A stretch of DNA of 64,000 bases from Cepaea nemoralis (lineage: Eukaryota > Mollusca > Gastropoda > Stylommatophora > Helicidae): assembly GCA_014155875.1 (NCBI GenBank), contig JACEFZ010027769.1, forward strand, positions 1-64,000. Reading direction: 5' to 3'. Position numbers and translations under genes: made by a program. Positions 48,105 through 57,971 of this stretch are shown piece after piece. The notes below the pieces were generated by a model, which was not told where the DNA came from, ran no database searches, and worked only from the letters and a program-made list of their open reading frames with translations. Numbering within the stretch: position 1 is the stretch's first letter; every line of letters begins with the position of its first letter.

Positions 48105-48800
48105 TGTTCTAAATCGAATTGTATCAATGATAGATGTATTTTTGAATTCTGCATACAATTTAAAATATATCTGGAAAGTTTCATCGCTTTAATCGCTGCA
48201 GGGTGTATGTAAACAACATTTTCGGCGAAAATGTGTTTTTGTTCTTTGTGCATTATATCGGACTGGCATGTGCGCTTTGTAACACTCTTCTGGTGTTGCA
48301 GATAGAATTACATCAATGATAGATGTATTTTTGAATTCTGCATACAATTTAAAATATATCTGGAAAGTTTCATCACTTTAATCGCTGCAGGGTGGATGTA
48401 AACAACATTTTCTACGAAGATGTGTATTATTTTGCTCTTTGCGCATATATATCGGACTGGCATGTGCACTTTGTAACACTATTCTGGTGTTGCAGATAGA
48501 ATTACATCAATGATAGATGTATTTTTGAATTCTGCATACAATGTAAAATATATCTGGAAAGTTTCATCGCTTTAATCGCTGCAGGGTGGATGTAAACAAC
48601 ATTTTCGGCGAAAATGTGTTTTTACTCTTTGTGCATTATTAATCGGATAATATTGGACTGGCATATGCGCTTTGTAACACTCTTCTGGTGTTGCAGATAG
48701 GATTACATCAATGATAGATGTATTTTTGAATTCTGCATACAATTTAAAATATATCTGGAAAGTTTCATCGCTTTAATCGCTGCACGGTGGATGAGAAACA
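48105..48800 (+). repeat. satellite of about 190 bp, nearly four units
   Basis: Each unit has TCAATGATAGATGTATTTTT, GAATTCTGCATACAATTTAAA split by one change, TTTCATCGCTTTAATCGCTG and ACACTCTTCTGGTGTTGCAG. A diverged unit is recognisable near 49,190-49,250. Inside intron B-C. Confidence 0.9.
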
Positions 48801-48909
48801 ATATAATATTGAATATTTTCTGCAAAGCGTTTCTTTGTGAATGAGTAAGCGCATGGCTATGTGCCACGGTGACTGCGCATGCGCGTATCGATGGCTGTGG
48901 CATGTTAAT

Positions 48910-49935
48910 CATGTTACACTTTTGCTTTTCAACACTCAAAACGTGCAATCTGACCTACAAAAGTTAAAGAGAACACAAGTTTAAAGATTATTAATAATTT
49001 ATTTGTATACTTGTACTATCTTTTAATCATTTAACATGACGGAACATATTTTTGAAGTTAGTTTTCATAATCCGTCTATGACCCGTTTGGTTGAGACCAA
49101 CCTCGCATGCGGAGAAAAATGAAAACGGCAGATTGGACCGTAAATAACTTTTTTCTGACGCTTGCAATAGAAAACCATCAATTGTATATGGGTCTTCGAA
49201 TTCTGCATCAAATTTTTCAGAAATTTGGAAAGATTCATCGCTAAACTTGCTTTAATTATGGTTGAAAAACAGGCGAAAATGTTACGATCATAAAACCCAA
49301 AACGGCGGCTTTACTTTATAAATATCTTTGCAGAACAAGCATTGTCTTCTCGCTAGCGTAAGTCGTAAGCAGCCCGCCTGTCACACGGGAGTTCGGGGTT
49401 CACTTCCCGACTGGACATGAATTTTTTTAATTTAATTTTTCACAAAATTATTAGGTGTTATAATAGAAACTATTAAACATTACGAAGTAAAATATTATAC
49501 AGAACTAAGAAACTGGAAGTTTGTGAATAAAGTGTGCTCTATGGATCTGTGCGAGCTGCCGACTTCTGGGGAACAAGCAGGGGAATTATCGCGTATTGGA
49601 ATCGATGAATCCAATAGATGTCTTTGTTTAATGTGAATTTTAATTGCCGTATAAAATATCGCCCCTGAATCAGCAGATACAACAGATTTTTTGCGAAGAT
49701 GTGACTTTGTGAATTGGAAACCCACGGGTCATGACGGTCGACGCATATCGATTGCGCTACACTTTTCAACATATAAAACGTGCGATTTGACCTACTAAAG
49801 TTAAATAAAACACAGGTTTAAAGATTATTAATAATTAATTTGTATACTTGTACTATTTTGTAATCATGACGGAACATATTTTTGAAGTCAGTTTTCATAT
49901 GACCGTTTGAGACAATCTCGCATGCATAGATGCGC
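48910..49935 (+). repeat. direct repeat pair of about 200 bp
   Basis: 48,910-49,115 and 49,760-49,935 share GTTTAAAGATTATTAATAAT, GTATACTTGTACTAT, TGACGGAACATATTTTTGAA and a CTCGCATGC end. They frame the tRNA-Asp-like segment and suggest a composite unit of about 840 bp. Confidence 0.8.
49348..49420 (+). pseudogene. tRNA-Asp(GUC)-like pseudogene or SINE head
   Basis: CCCGCCTGTCACACGGGAG is the anticodon arm of tRNA-Asp with anticodon GTC, and GGGGTTCACTTCCCGA resembles its T arm (one change in the B box). The 5' part (CTCGCTAGCGTAAGTCGTAA) follows the D arm, but the acceptor ends do not pair, so a working tRNA is unlikely. A similar but weaker segment is at 59,185-59,238, within a copy of the same surrounding repeat. 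Confidence 0.65.
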
Positions 49936-50115
49936 AGACACTAGCGGGTGTCGCTGATTGGAGGAAAGGGACACACTAGAGAGTTCTCATTACGGATGAA
50001 TAGAATGAAAAACCGCAACTCGTCTCACCTTCACAAAGATGTGAATATCTTCACTTATAAGTGACATACAGGCATCATTGAGGTACCATTAGATTTTGAA
50101 TTTCAAGGCCTATCT
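49470..50115 (+). repeat. composite dispersed repeat, copy 1
   Basis: 49,490-49,650 (ACAGAACTAAGAAACT..., GTGTGCTCTATGGATCTG, AATAGATGTCTTTGTTTAA) matches 59,315-59,465; 50,070-50,115 (ATTGAGGTACCATTAGATTT...CAAGGCCTATCTA) matches 59,090-59,135. Confidence 0.7.
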
Positions 50116-50530
50116 ACTGTGGCAGTCTCATTTGTAAATACTCAAAATTAAATTGATGATGGGGCTCGCTACCGATGGACCGACCAAGGCGTTATTGCAA
50201 CTTTCAAAAGTTATTATTTGCATCGCACCTTCTCACAGCTCATCAAGGCTAAGGACAGTAACGTTAAGCCTAACATTAAGGGATTCTGGCAAGATTATAA
50301 CATCCTCAAGGCCACTGGCAACATTGTGGATTCAGGGATATGAAATAAATAGGGGCAGCTAAAGCAGTAAATAACCTTGCACATGGAAAATAACATAAAT
50401 ATATTAGACTACATAACACTAAGGTCTCAGTAGTGAAATATAACAGATCACATGTTCTGAGACAGCCCAAAATAAGACATCTAGCCTTCTGGCCTAGAGA
50501 AATAACAGTGGAAGATCAACTCTATGTATC
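50116..50530. other. intron B-C sequence without recognised feature
   Basis: Nothing supported. A short open plus-strand frame (50,153-50,362) has no other evidence. Confidence 0.4.
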
Positions 50531-50880
50531 ACTGAGTCAACTAAAATTGGCAGTTAAATTTCATACAAGAGACAACATTTTAGATATAGACAAATTTCAA
50601 GGGAGCAAAAGAAACAGCAGCACAAGAATAAATCAGCATACCTATGCGTAGAAACTCCACATTATCTGTTTCCATATAAATCTGTGACTCGTCAATTGTG
50701 TCCAGTTCTGGTTTCCTGTAGTCGACCTTGTACTGTCCAAACTGGCCATCCCCACCATCATGGACCTGTGACCAACCAGAGAAGCATGCAAACATTTATG
50801 TTGGTATGACAACAACCGGTGTGGAGACTATAACAAATGACAACAGCTGAACAATCTGTATTTCTGTTTATCCTAGAGAC
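50530..50880 (-). repeat. duplicated segment around exon B (paralog of 45,130-45,435)
   Basis: Exon and flanks match the segment around exon E in the same orientation. Shared intron words include ATATAGACAAATTTCAAG, CAGCACAAGAATAAATCAGC and GACAACAGCTGAACAATCTG. Confidence 0.9.
50642..50765 (-). CDS. exon B, first copy of the 124-base exon
   Basis: The acceptor is GTCACAG before 50,765, the donor CATAG|GTATGC. It encodes VHDGGDGQFGQYKVDYRKPE, then LDTIDESQIYMETDNVEFLR and I, plus one base, phase 0 to 1. The YKVDYRKP block is similar to a YNKVTYKP block that precedes the coiled coil in CEP152 (from memory). In the full chain it is followed by exon C. Acidic and aromatic residues suggest a protein-binding segment. 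Confidence 0.8.
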
Positions 50881-51039
50881 TAAAGCACATTCTGACAGTA
50901 CCATGGATCAGCAACCAAAGAAACACTCCCCTCTGCTGTGCATCCACCTTTTAGTGGTAGAGTACGATCCAATGACTCCAAAGAGCTATACTGAAATTTG
51001 AGGTGCATAACTCTTTCCTCAAAGATGAACGAAGGAGAT

Positions 51040-51365
51040 ACAAAATGATATGCATGGACAGTCATATTTTGCCATCTCACATGATCACCAGATGTGGATC
51101 AGCTCTTTTTATTTTTTTTATTTTGCGATGTGGCCAAGCCATCCAGATATTTACCTCTCTGCCATCCCCTTGTTCTTTTCCCCTCAGGCTTGCTAGTTGT
51201 CACCAAATTCTGCAGATTATTTCATCTCATAACGTGCCCAACAAATCTTTACTGTCTATATCCGATTTCTCGAATCAATTTATAGGTGTCATTTGTTTCT
51301 TGCAGGATTTGCTTGTTGGTTTTTCTGTCTGTCCATGATATTCTTTGCATTTTCTGCATTCATCC
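51040..51365 (-). pseudogene. LINE family-1 3' fragment
   Basis: The reverse strand carries the same RT C-terminal codons as 34,205-34,560 (NELENLVTTGK region, W..D...WQNMTVH) with more decay, including a T-rich interruption at 51,107-51,122. Confidence 0.7.
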
Positions 51366-51504
51366 TTGCATGTCTCTCTATAAATGCAAAGTCCCAGTAC
51401 CAGTCTTGTGCACTGTTTATTTCTGGGCTTGGAGAGAGGGAAGAGACCTCTGTAGTACAGTTCCCATAGTGATGGTAATTTGGTACCAAGTTGGAAGAAA
51501 AGTC

Positions 51505-52175
51505 TAAACACCAGTCTCATAGGTCATCTGAGCCCATGTTATCTCATAGGTCGTCTAAGCCCAAATGTCATATCATAGATCATTTGAGTCCATGCCATCT
51601 TATAGGTCATCTGAACCCATATGTCATCTCATAGTTCATCTGAGTATGCATGCAATCTGAGCATTACATCATTTGATAGGTCATCAGAGCATATGTCATC
51701 TCATAGGTCATCAGAGCATATATGTCATCTCATAGGTCATCAGAGCATATATGTCATCTAATAAGTCATAATCATCTGAGTAAGTATGTCATATCAATGT
51801 CACTTGAGCCCCTATGTCATCTAATAGAACACCTGAGCCTTTGCATCATCTCATAGGTCACCTGAGCCCATATGTCATCTAATAGGTCATCTGAGTCAAT
51901 GTAATCTCATAGATCATCTGAGCCCAAATGTAATCTCATATGTTAACTGAGCTTATGTCATCCCATTTGTCATCTGGCACCAAATGTCATCTTAAATGCC
52001 ACATGAGCCCATATTTTATCTCAAAGGTCACCTGAGCCCATATGTCATCTAATAGGTCATCCGTCTATGTAATCTCATAAATCATCTGATCCCATGTCAT
52101 CCCACTGCTCATCTGGCACTAAATGTCATTTCACAGGTCACAGGAGCCCATATTTTATCTCATAGGTCATCTTTT
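51505..52175 (+). repeat. degenerate minisatellite of about 30 bp
   Basis: Repeated TCTCATAGGTCATCTGAGCC and CATATGTCATC words in more than 20 units with variable length; in intron A-B. Confidence 0.9.
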
Positions 52176-52249
52176 CAAGGCTGAGATGACCAAAACCAAA
52201 GTAACTCAGTCATAAAGTGGATTTAGAAGCACCAACAATTGCAAGTTAC

Positions 52250-52419
52250 CTGTGTATTGTTAAATGCTGGCTGGACATTCCACCCATCCCTGCTGGCTGA
52301 TGCCATCATTTGTTGCCACAGAGAGCCTGCAGCCTGTGGGGGTGCCTCTGTTGATGATGTCACAGCAGGGGTAGAAGCTGGTGGAGCAGCTGTACCAGGG
52401 CTGGCAGCTGGCAGGAAGT
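52250..52419 (-). CDS. exon A, most 5' exon recognised
   Basis: A 170-base exon; acceptor CCTTTCAG before 52,419, donor ACACAG|GTAACT; phase 1 in, 0 out. It encodes DFLPAASPGTAAPPASTPAV, then TSSTEAPPQAAGSLWQQMMA and SASRDGWNVQPAFNNTQ. It is Pro/Ala/Ser/Thr-rich, hence disordered, with two Trp-containing short motifs near the end. The part of CEP152 before its coiled coil is likewise disordered. The real N-terminus (PLK4-binding acidic part in CEP152) should lie in exons above 52.42 kb, but I could not find it in this window. Confidence 0.7.
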
Positions 52420-52549
52420 CTGAAAGGTGTGGGATTGATTAGGTTCGGTCTCAGCGTACACATGTTTTATACTACTTGCTATGCTTTCATATTAAGTTCA
52501 CAAATACCATAGTATTTGACAGATCAGGCTGTGTGGGTTTGTTCTATTC

Positions 52550-52800
52550 TCAGTCTTCATAGACTTAGATGGATAGAACAAATGAGGAAGATGGACGAGC
52601 GTAGAATACCAAACGACATCTTTTTAAGTGAATTAAGATAGGTAAAAGATCTCGGGGTCAGCATCTACAACAATACAAAAATGAGTAAGCGGGACATGAT
52701 TGATACAGGCATTGATATAGCAAATTAGGAGCAAGTCAACATTGAACATGTTGCAAGAGAGCAAAGATCAGAAATGGAATGAAGACAAAGTAGAAAATGA
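52550..52800 (+). pseudogene. LINE 3' fragment (family 2)
   Basis: The plus strand reads RWIEQMRKMDERRIPNDIF, SELR, a frame change near GRP, KRDMIDTGIDI and EHVARERS, as in 'GH..RM...R.PK......G.R..G.P...YKD..K.D...' C-termini of LINE RTs. Several stops. Confidence 0.6.
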
Positions 52801-53090
52801 TTGCAGCTAGGTCACACACAGAGCTTTGTCCAGATCAACATCATGGCACACGGGTGTAACCCATTCTGGAGAATCTCAGCTCAGTGCACAAACTCTGTAG
52901 TACTGGCAAATATCCTGAAATACTTTGGGTAGACTTTTAACTCACAATTTTGTCCAAGCAGTGCTGTTAGGTTACTCTTTTTTGATTTCCAACTGCCAAG
53001 GAATTATTACGTCCACAACAATACACATGGGCATGCGATCTCACTACCCAGAGACCAGGGGAAATTTTGTTAGTTAGTTTGTTACTTAGT
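52801..53090. other. unassigned sequence
   Basis: Nothing that I can support. Confidence 0.35.
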
Positions 53091-53630
53091 CGCGGTTCCA
53101 ACTTCACGGCAACGGGTTGTCCCCATATTGCTCCGTTCCTGTGCCAGTGAATATCACAAAATGCTCCTCACTGCCCCATGTGAACAATGGAATAGACAGG
53201 AGTGTCGGCAGGCCAGCAGCCCGCACAGGTACACTGTGCATAATGCCGCCGCCAGAATGCCAACACAAAAGTCCTCCACGAAAAATACAGTTCATCAGCG
53301 ATGAAAACGGCAGTCACCAGAAAGACTTCATTGACCGGGGATTTTATGCCGTATGGTTCGGTCTCTTTCTGCAGGGCGACCCACCAAAAGCGCAGCACAA
53401 AGCACGAACTCCGTAGCTACAGCGACGACTCCCAGGAAAAATGAACTCTCCTGAAAAATGCACTTGTGAACCGAAAAGGCAAACCAGCCAATCCAGCAAC
53501 AACCGGCCGTCATCGTTCTGAACATGCAGTTCACGCGAAAAACAACCGCGGAGAGATGTAAAAGCATTCCACGTGAAATTCACAGCTCACAGTGTCGCGC
53601 CACGCACTCACTCAGTAGCAGGGCGACGGA
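53091..53630 (-). mobile_element. element sharing its body with the window-edge SINE
   Basis: On the minus strand 53,460-53,325 (GTCGTCGCTGTAGCTACGGA, GTTCGTGCTTTGTGC, AAAGAGACCGAACCATA) matches 63,925-63,800. The rest (to 53,091) has no name; short frames here lack support. The two copies show a dispersed family of at least 130 bp. Confidence 0.6.
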
Positions 53631-53831
53631 ACCATAGCCTCCTTAGTCGCCTCTTACGACGTGCATGGTAGGCAACAGTGTTACTATTCTTTGCTCCCCC
53701 GTATGGGCCCCGGCAACACACGGTTTTGCTACTAGAAATAAACGTGAAAATATCCCGGCCCTCGCCGGGGCTTGTAACTAGGACCTCCAGCACTTGAGGT
53801 AGATACCATACCTCCAGACCACTCAGCCCCC
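53631..53831 (-). mobile_element. tRNA-related SINE with GTCGTAAGAGGCGAC core
   Basis: The high end on the minus strand starts GGGGGGCTGAGTGGTCTGGA, like a class II tRNA 5' half, followed by a T-arm-like but degenerate B box (AGTTACAAGCC). Further on comes the core GCCCATACGGGGGAGCAAAG to GTCGTAAGAGGCGACTAAGG. The first half of this core recurs at 45,925-45,985. Confidence 0.55.
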
Positions 53832-53861
53832 CTCAACACACAGAGCTTGTGTAACGTAAAA

Positions 53862-54035
53862 TGGTGCATGATGATGGAAATGACCATGTGCTCACGTGCA
53901 TCCATTGTGGATGAACATTTACAACGTGAATTGGTCTGATGAGTGACATTCACTACTGCCATGGGTTGTAGTTATTATGCCTTTTTTAAAGCACAATGTA
54001 ACAAACTATCGTCTGTCAAGACAAGATGCTAATGA
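53862..54035. repeat. dispersed repeat, copy 2
   Basis: Matches 27,829-27,985 (GTGCATGATGATGGAAATGA, GAACATTTACA.CGTGAATTG, CATGGGTTGTAGTTATTATG). Confidence 0.75.
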
Positions 54036-54047
54036 ACGCTTAATTGA

Positions 54048-55428
54048 ATTTATTTTTGGGTTTTTTTTTTTGTTTTTTTTTTTTTAATTTTATTTTTTTC
54101 CCCTTTTTTTTAAAAATTTTTAAAAATTTTTTTTAAAAGTTATTTTAAACCCAAAATTTTTCCCCCAAAAAATTTTTTTTTTAAAAAAAAATTTTTAAAA
54201 AAAAGGGCCCCGGTTTTTTTTTTTAAAAATTTTTTTTTAAAAAAAAAATTTTTTTTTTGGGGGGGGTTTTTTTTTTTTGGGGAAAAAGGGGGGCCAAAAG
54301 GGCCCCGGGGGGGAAAATTTTTTTTTAATTTCCCCTTGGGGGGTTTTTTTTTTTGGGGAAATTTTTTTTTTTTTGGGGGAAAAAAAACAAAAAAACCCCC
54401 AAAAAAAAAATTAAAGGGTTTTTAAAATTTTAAAATTTTTTAAAAAACCCCCCCGGGGAAATTTGGGGGAAAAAGGGGGGAAAACCCTTTTTTTCCCCTC
54501 CAAAACCCCCCAAAAACCCCCTTTTTTTAAAAAATTTTTTCCCCCCCCTTTTTTAAAATTTTTAATTTTTTTAAAAAAAAATTTTTTCCCCCCCTTTTTT
54601 TTGGGTTTTTTTCCCCCCCCTGGGTTTTTTTTTTCCAAAGGGGGTTTTTTTTTTAAAAAAAAAATTTAAAACCGGGTTTTTTTTTTTAAAAAAAACCCGG
54701 TCCCAAAAGGGGTTAAGGGGAAAAAAGGGGAAAAAAAAAATTTTTTTTTTTTTGGGGGGGGAAAAAAATATTTTTTTGTTTTTTGGGGGGTTTTGGTTTT
54801 GGGTTTTTTCCCAAAAAAAAAGGGGGAAAAAAACCCCCCCCTTTTTTTTTTTTTTTTTTAAAAAAAAAACCCAAAAAATTTGGGGAACCCCAAACCCCAA
54901 ATTTGGGGAGGGAGGAAAAAGGGTTGGGGAAAAAAAAAAGGGGGGGTTTAATTTTTTTTTTAAAAAAAATTTTTTTTTAATTTTTTGGGGCCCCCCCCTT
55001 TTTTTGGGGGTTTTTTTTTCCCTTGGGGGGGGAAAAAAAAAAATTTTTTTGGGTGGTTTTTTTGGTTTTTTTTAAAAAAAAAATTTTAAAAAAAAAAATT
55101 TAACCCCCAAAAAAAAAAAAATTTTTTTTTTTAAAAAAAAAAAAAAGGGTTTTTTTTAAAAAATTTTTAAAAAAAATTTTGGGGGTTTTTTTCCCCAAAA
55201 TTTTTTTTAAAAAAAAAAAGGGGGGGGGGCATTTTTTTTAAAAAATTTTTTTAAAAAAAAAAACCCCCCCCTTTTCCAAAATTTTTGGGAAATTTTCCAA
55301 AATTTTGGGGGTTTTTAAAAAAAAGGGGGTTTTAAAAAAAAAAAAAAATTTTTTTTTAAAAAAAAAAAATTTTTTTAAACCCGGGGGGGGGGAAAAAAAA
55401 AATTTGGGGGGAAAAAAAAAAAAAAAAT

Positions 55429-55465
<37 letters not shown>

Positions 55466-55933
55466 TTTTAAATTTTTTAAAAAAAAATTTTTTTTTTTCC
55501 CGAAAAAAAAAGGGGGGGGGGGGGGGGGGGGTTTTTTTTTTGGGTTTTTTTTTGGGGGGTTTTTTTTAAAAAAAATTTTTTTAAAATTTTTTTAAAAAAA
55601 AAAATTTTTTAAAAATTTTTAAAAAAAAAATTTTGGGTTCCCCCCCCCTTTTTTTTTTTTTTTTTTTGGTTTTGGTGGTTTTTTTTTGGGGCCCCCCTTT
55701 TTTTTTTTGGGGGAAAAAAACCTTTTTTAAAAAAAACCCCCTTTTTTTGGGGGGGAAAAAAAAGGGGGGGGAAAAAAAATTTTAAAAATTTTTTTTTCTT
55801 GAGGGGTTTTTTAATTTTTTTTAAAAAAATTTTTTTCTTTTAAAAAAAATTTTTTAAAAAAATTTTTTTTTTTTTTTTTTAATTTTTTTTCCCCCCCCTT
55901 TTTAATTACAAAAAAAAAAAAAAAAAATTTTAA

Positions 55934-55977
<44 letters not shown>

Positions 55978-56310
55978 GGAAAAAAGGGTTTTTTCCCCCC
56001 CCCTTTTTTTTTTTTTTTTAAAAAAAATTTTTTTTTGGGAAAAAAAAAAATTTTTTTTTAAAATTTTTTTTTTTAAAAAAATTTTTTTTTTTTTTTTTGG
56101 GAAAAAGGGGGGTTTTTTTTTAAAAATTTTTTTTTTTTTTTTTAAAAAAAATTTTCCCCAAATTTTTTTTTTTTTTTCCCCCCTTTTTTTTTTTTTTTCC
56201 CCCCCCCCTTTTTTTTAAAACCCAAAAAAAAAAAAAATTTTTTAAAAACCCCCCGGGGTTTTTTTGTTGGGAAAAAAAAAAAAAATTTTTTTTTTTTTCC
56301 CTTTTTTTTT
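54048..56310. other. homopolymer-run stretch, probable sequence artefact
   Basis: About 2.26 kb consist almost only of runs of two or more equal bases (TTTTT, AAAA, GGGG, CCCC) in random order, with hardly any single-base steps. Borders with normal sequence are abrupt. Real genomes do not show this; a faulty read or consensus does. Frames within it (Phe/Lys/Gly/Pro only) are not genes. Confidence 0.85.
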
Positions 56311-56572
56311 ATATTTGTTCCAATTTTGAATTGTATAAATTCCAGATTTTAACATTTTTTTATTTTTTCAGATTTAGAATCATTTTCCTTTTCAGGTTTG
56401 GAAGCGAAAATATTAATCCAAAAGGGCGCCAACAGAGGTTTTTTTTCTTTAAAGGACATTTTTCTATGGTGAGTTGAATTTATACCTTTATAGTTTTAAT
56501 ATCTATTTATTATACTGTAAAACAAAGGTTTTTAATACATATTAAAATTAAAAATTTGTTGCGTACCCCTTA

Positions 56573-56790
56573 CGGGACGTTGCAGTCAACACTAGCATTT
56601 TCAGCTTGCTGTTGATGTACTAGGCAAGTGTTACGTTCAGTAGTTTGCCATTGCTTTCCTGAACGACCGGCCCCATATACCTTTTTCGAAAAAACCAGCA
56701 CCAACTGTGTTTTCGAACCCGGGTATACGGCTCACAAACCGCGTTCGCAAGCCCTTAGCCACAGAGACAGTTTCTTTTCTTGTCAGATTT
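56573..56790 (-). mobile_element. tRNA-derived SINE, copy 1
   Basis: The minus strand has an A-box-like TGGCTAAGGGC, a degenerate B box (GGTTCGAAAAC) and then the core AAAGCAATGGCAAACTACTG...CTGAAAATGCTAGTGTTGAC...GTCC(C/T)GTAA, which is shared with 59,594-59,695. Confidence 0.75.
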
Positions 56791-57018
56791 AAATTTAATA
56801 ATTAATAATTTATAACTTCTTCATGTTATCTATCTTTATAATTTTAAGATCAATTTATTATAATGTAAAACATTTTAAAAATAAATATACCTTTAATTTC
56901 TTTTTCTTTTCTCCTCATATTACAGTTCACAATAATAATGTATAAATTCTTCATGTTATTTTACAGCATTTTTGTTATTTTTTTTAGATTTAGTAATCTT
57001 TTTATTTTCTCTTTTCAG

Positions 57019-57106
57019 GTTCTGGAAGACAGAAGAGATATTGAATGCCAAGACAGGTCAGTCGCCAACAGAGGTAGTATTTCTCTAATAAGGACATTTT
57101 TCTACG
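57019..57106 (+). other. exon-like segment with good splice sites
   Basis: TTTTCTCTTTTCAG precedes 57,019-57,106 and ACG|GTGAGTTG follows. A second segment after CTTTCTTTTCAG (57,755-57,850) carries AATAAA near 57,843. Together they could be the 3' end of a small plus-strand transcript. The translations (VLEDRRDIECQDRSVANRG) have no family that I know, and the first repeat copy of the exon is decayed. Confidence 0.3.
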
Positions 57107-57360
57107 GTGAGTTGAATTTATACCTTTATAGTTTTTAATATCTATTTATTATACTGTAAAACAAAGGTTTTTTAATACATATACAGTGTCATTAATTTCT
57201 TTTTCTTTTCTCGTCAGATTTAAATTTAATAATTTATAATTTATAACTTTCTTCATGTTATCTATCTTTATAATTTTAAGATCAATTTATTATAATGTAA
57301 AACATTTTAAAAATAAATAGACCTTTAATTTCTTTTTCATTTCTCCTCAGATGTAAAGTT

Positions 57361-57610
57361 CAGTTAGTTAGTTAGTTAGTCAGTCAGTCAGTCAGTCAGT
57401 CGACAGATTATTGCACATTGAACAATTCAGTCCATAAATGCTCGGTTATTATTCTTCTTTGGCTTTCTGCATAGTGTTCTTTTTGCCAAATGTCTTTTAA
57501 TTTGCTGTTCATGCATCCTGACCATGGTTGTAGATTCAGTTATTACTTGTCTCGGTCTCGAACTACGTTATTGCTTTACTTTCTGCCAGGACATTCATAG
57601 TTAGGTTACT
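57361..57610 (-). pseudogene. RNase H LINE 3' fragment
   Basis: After (TTAG)n and (TCAG)n repeats (the tail on the minus strand), the reverse complement follows the 3' end of the 25.9 kb copy (CAGATTATTGCACATTGAAC, TCAGTCCATAAATGCTCGG), with deletions. Confidence 0.75.
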
Positions 57611-57960
57611 TGTGTGCACTTCCTGTATAGTTGGATGCAAACTGAAAAAGACGTACAGAAATCTGAAATGCACAAATAATGATAATGTATAATAACTTCT
57701 TCGTGTTATTTTACAGCATTTTATTAATCTTTTTTTTTTTCACTTTCTTTTCAGGATCGTCATTTTCATTCAACTGATGTCACCTGTTGATTCCAGAAAC
57801 TCTACCACATTATGCATATGTATTATTTATGTTATATAATATTAATAAAGATTACTAACTGAAAAGAAAACTCTTTTAGTTTAGTACATTTTCATCTGTT
57901 GACACTTATGCAAATTTAGTAATTTTATTTTAAACGAACCTCATAACAACTATTCATCAC
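57611..57960. other. AT-rich sequence
   Basis: Contains the possible terminal exon mentioned at 57,755-57,850; otherwise nothing supported. Confidence 0.35.
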
Positions 57961-57971
57961 TGCAATAATTA

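Larger units (their letters stand above)
13440..52419 (-). other. coiled-coil gene, CEP152/Asterless-like, eight exons
   Basis: Gene span. Exons in transcript order: A 52,419-52,250; B 50,765-50,642; C 47,201-47,046; D 46,556-46,417; E 45,323-45,200; F 32,153-30,115; G 16,207-16,086; H 13,857-13,440. Every junction has AG/GT sites and matching phases (1, 0, 1, 1, 0, 1, 0, 2). Conceptual length is about 1,095 residues; the start codon lies upstream and was not found. The part in C and D is like the first coiled coil of CEP152 (human protein, from memory: QLQVLNKAKERQLENL), and the YKVDYRKP block just before it is like a YNKVTYKP block there. CEP152 is a scaffold around the centriole that recruits the kinase PLK4. 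Exons F to H give no clear family signature. Introns total about 36 kb and are mostly repeats. Confidence 0.6.
56325..57190 (+). repeat. direct repeat pair of about 220-240 bp
   Basis: 56,325-56,545 and 56,940-57,180 share AGATTTAG.AATC, TTTTCAGGTT(T/C)(T)GGAAG, GCCAACAGAGGT, AGGACATTTTTCTA and the GTGAGTTGAATTTATACCTT block to AAAACAAAGGTTTTT. A third, shorter match around 57,190-57,350 repeats the inter-copy sequence (56,790-56,920). Confidence 0.85.

Noticed and set aside
49348..49420. Functional tRNA-Asp gene
   Set aside because: Acceptor ends do not pair, the B box is altered, and the segment lies in a dispersed repeat.
45200..50765. Exons B and E as mutually exclusive exons
   Set aside because: Two other exons lie between them and all phases fit when both are included in order, so exclusivity is not required; only skipping of C, D and E remains a phase-compatible alternative.
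54411..55595. Frames rich in Phe, Lys, Gly and Pro
   Set aside because: They lie in the homopolymer-run stretch that is probably an artefact.
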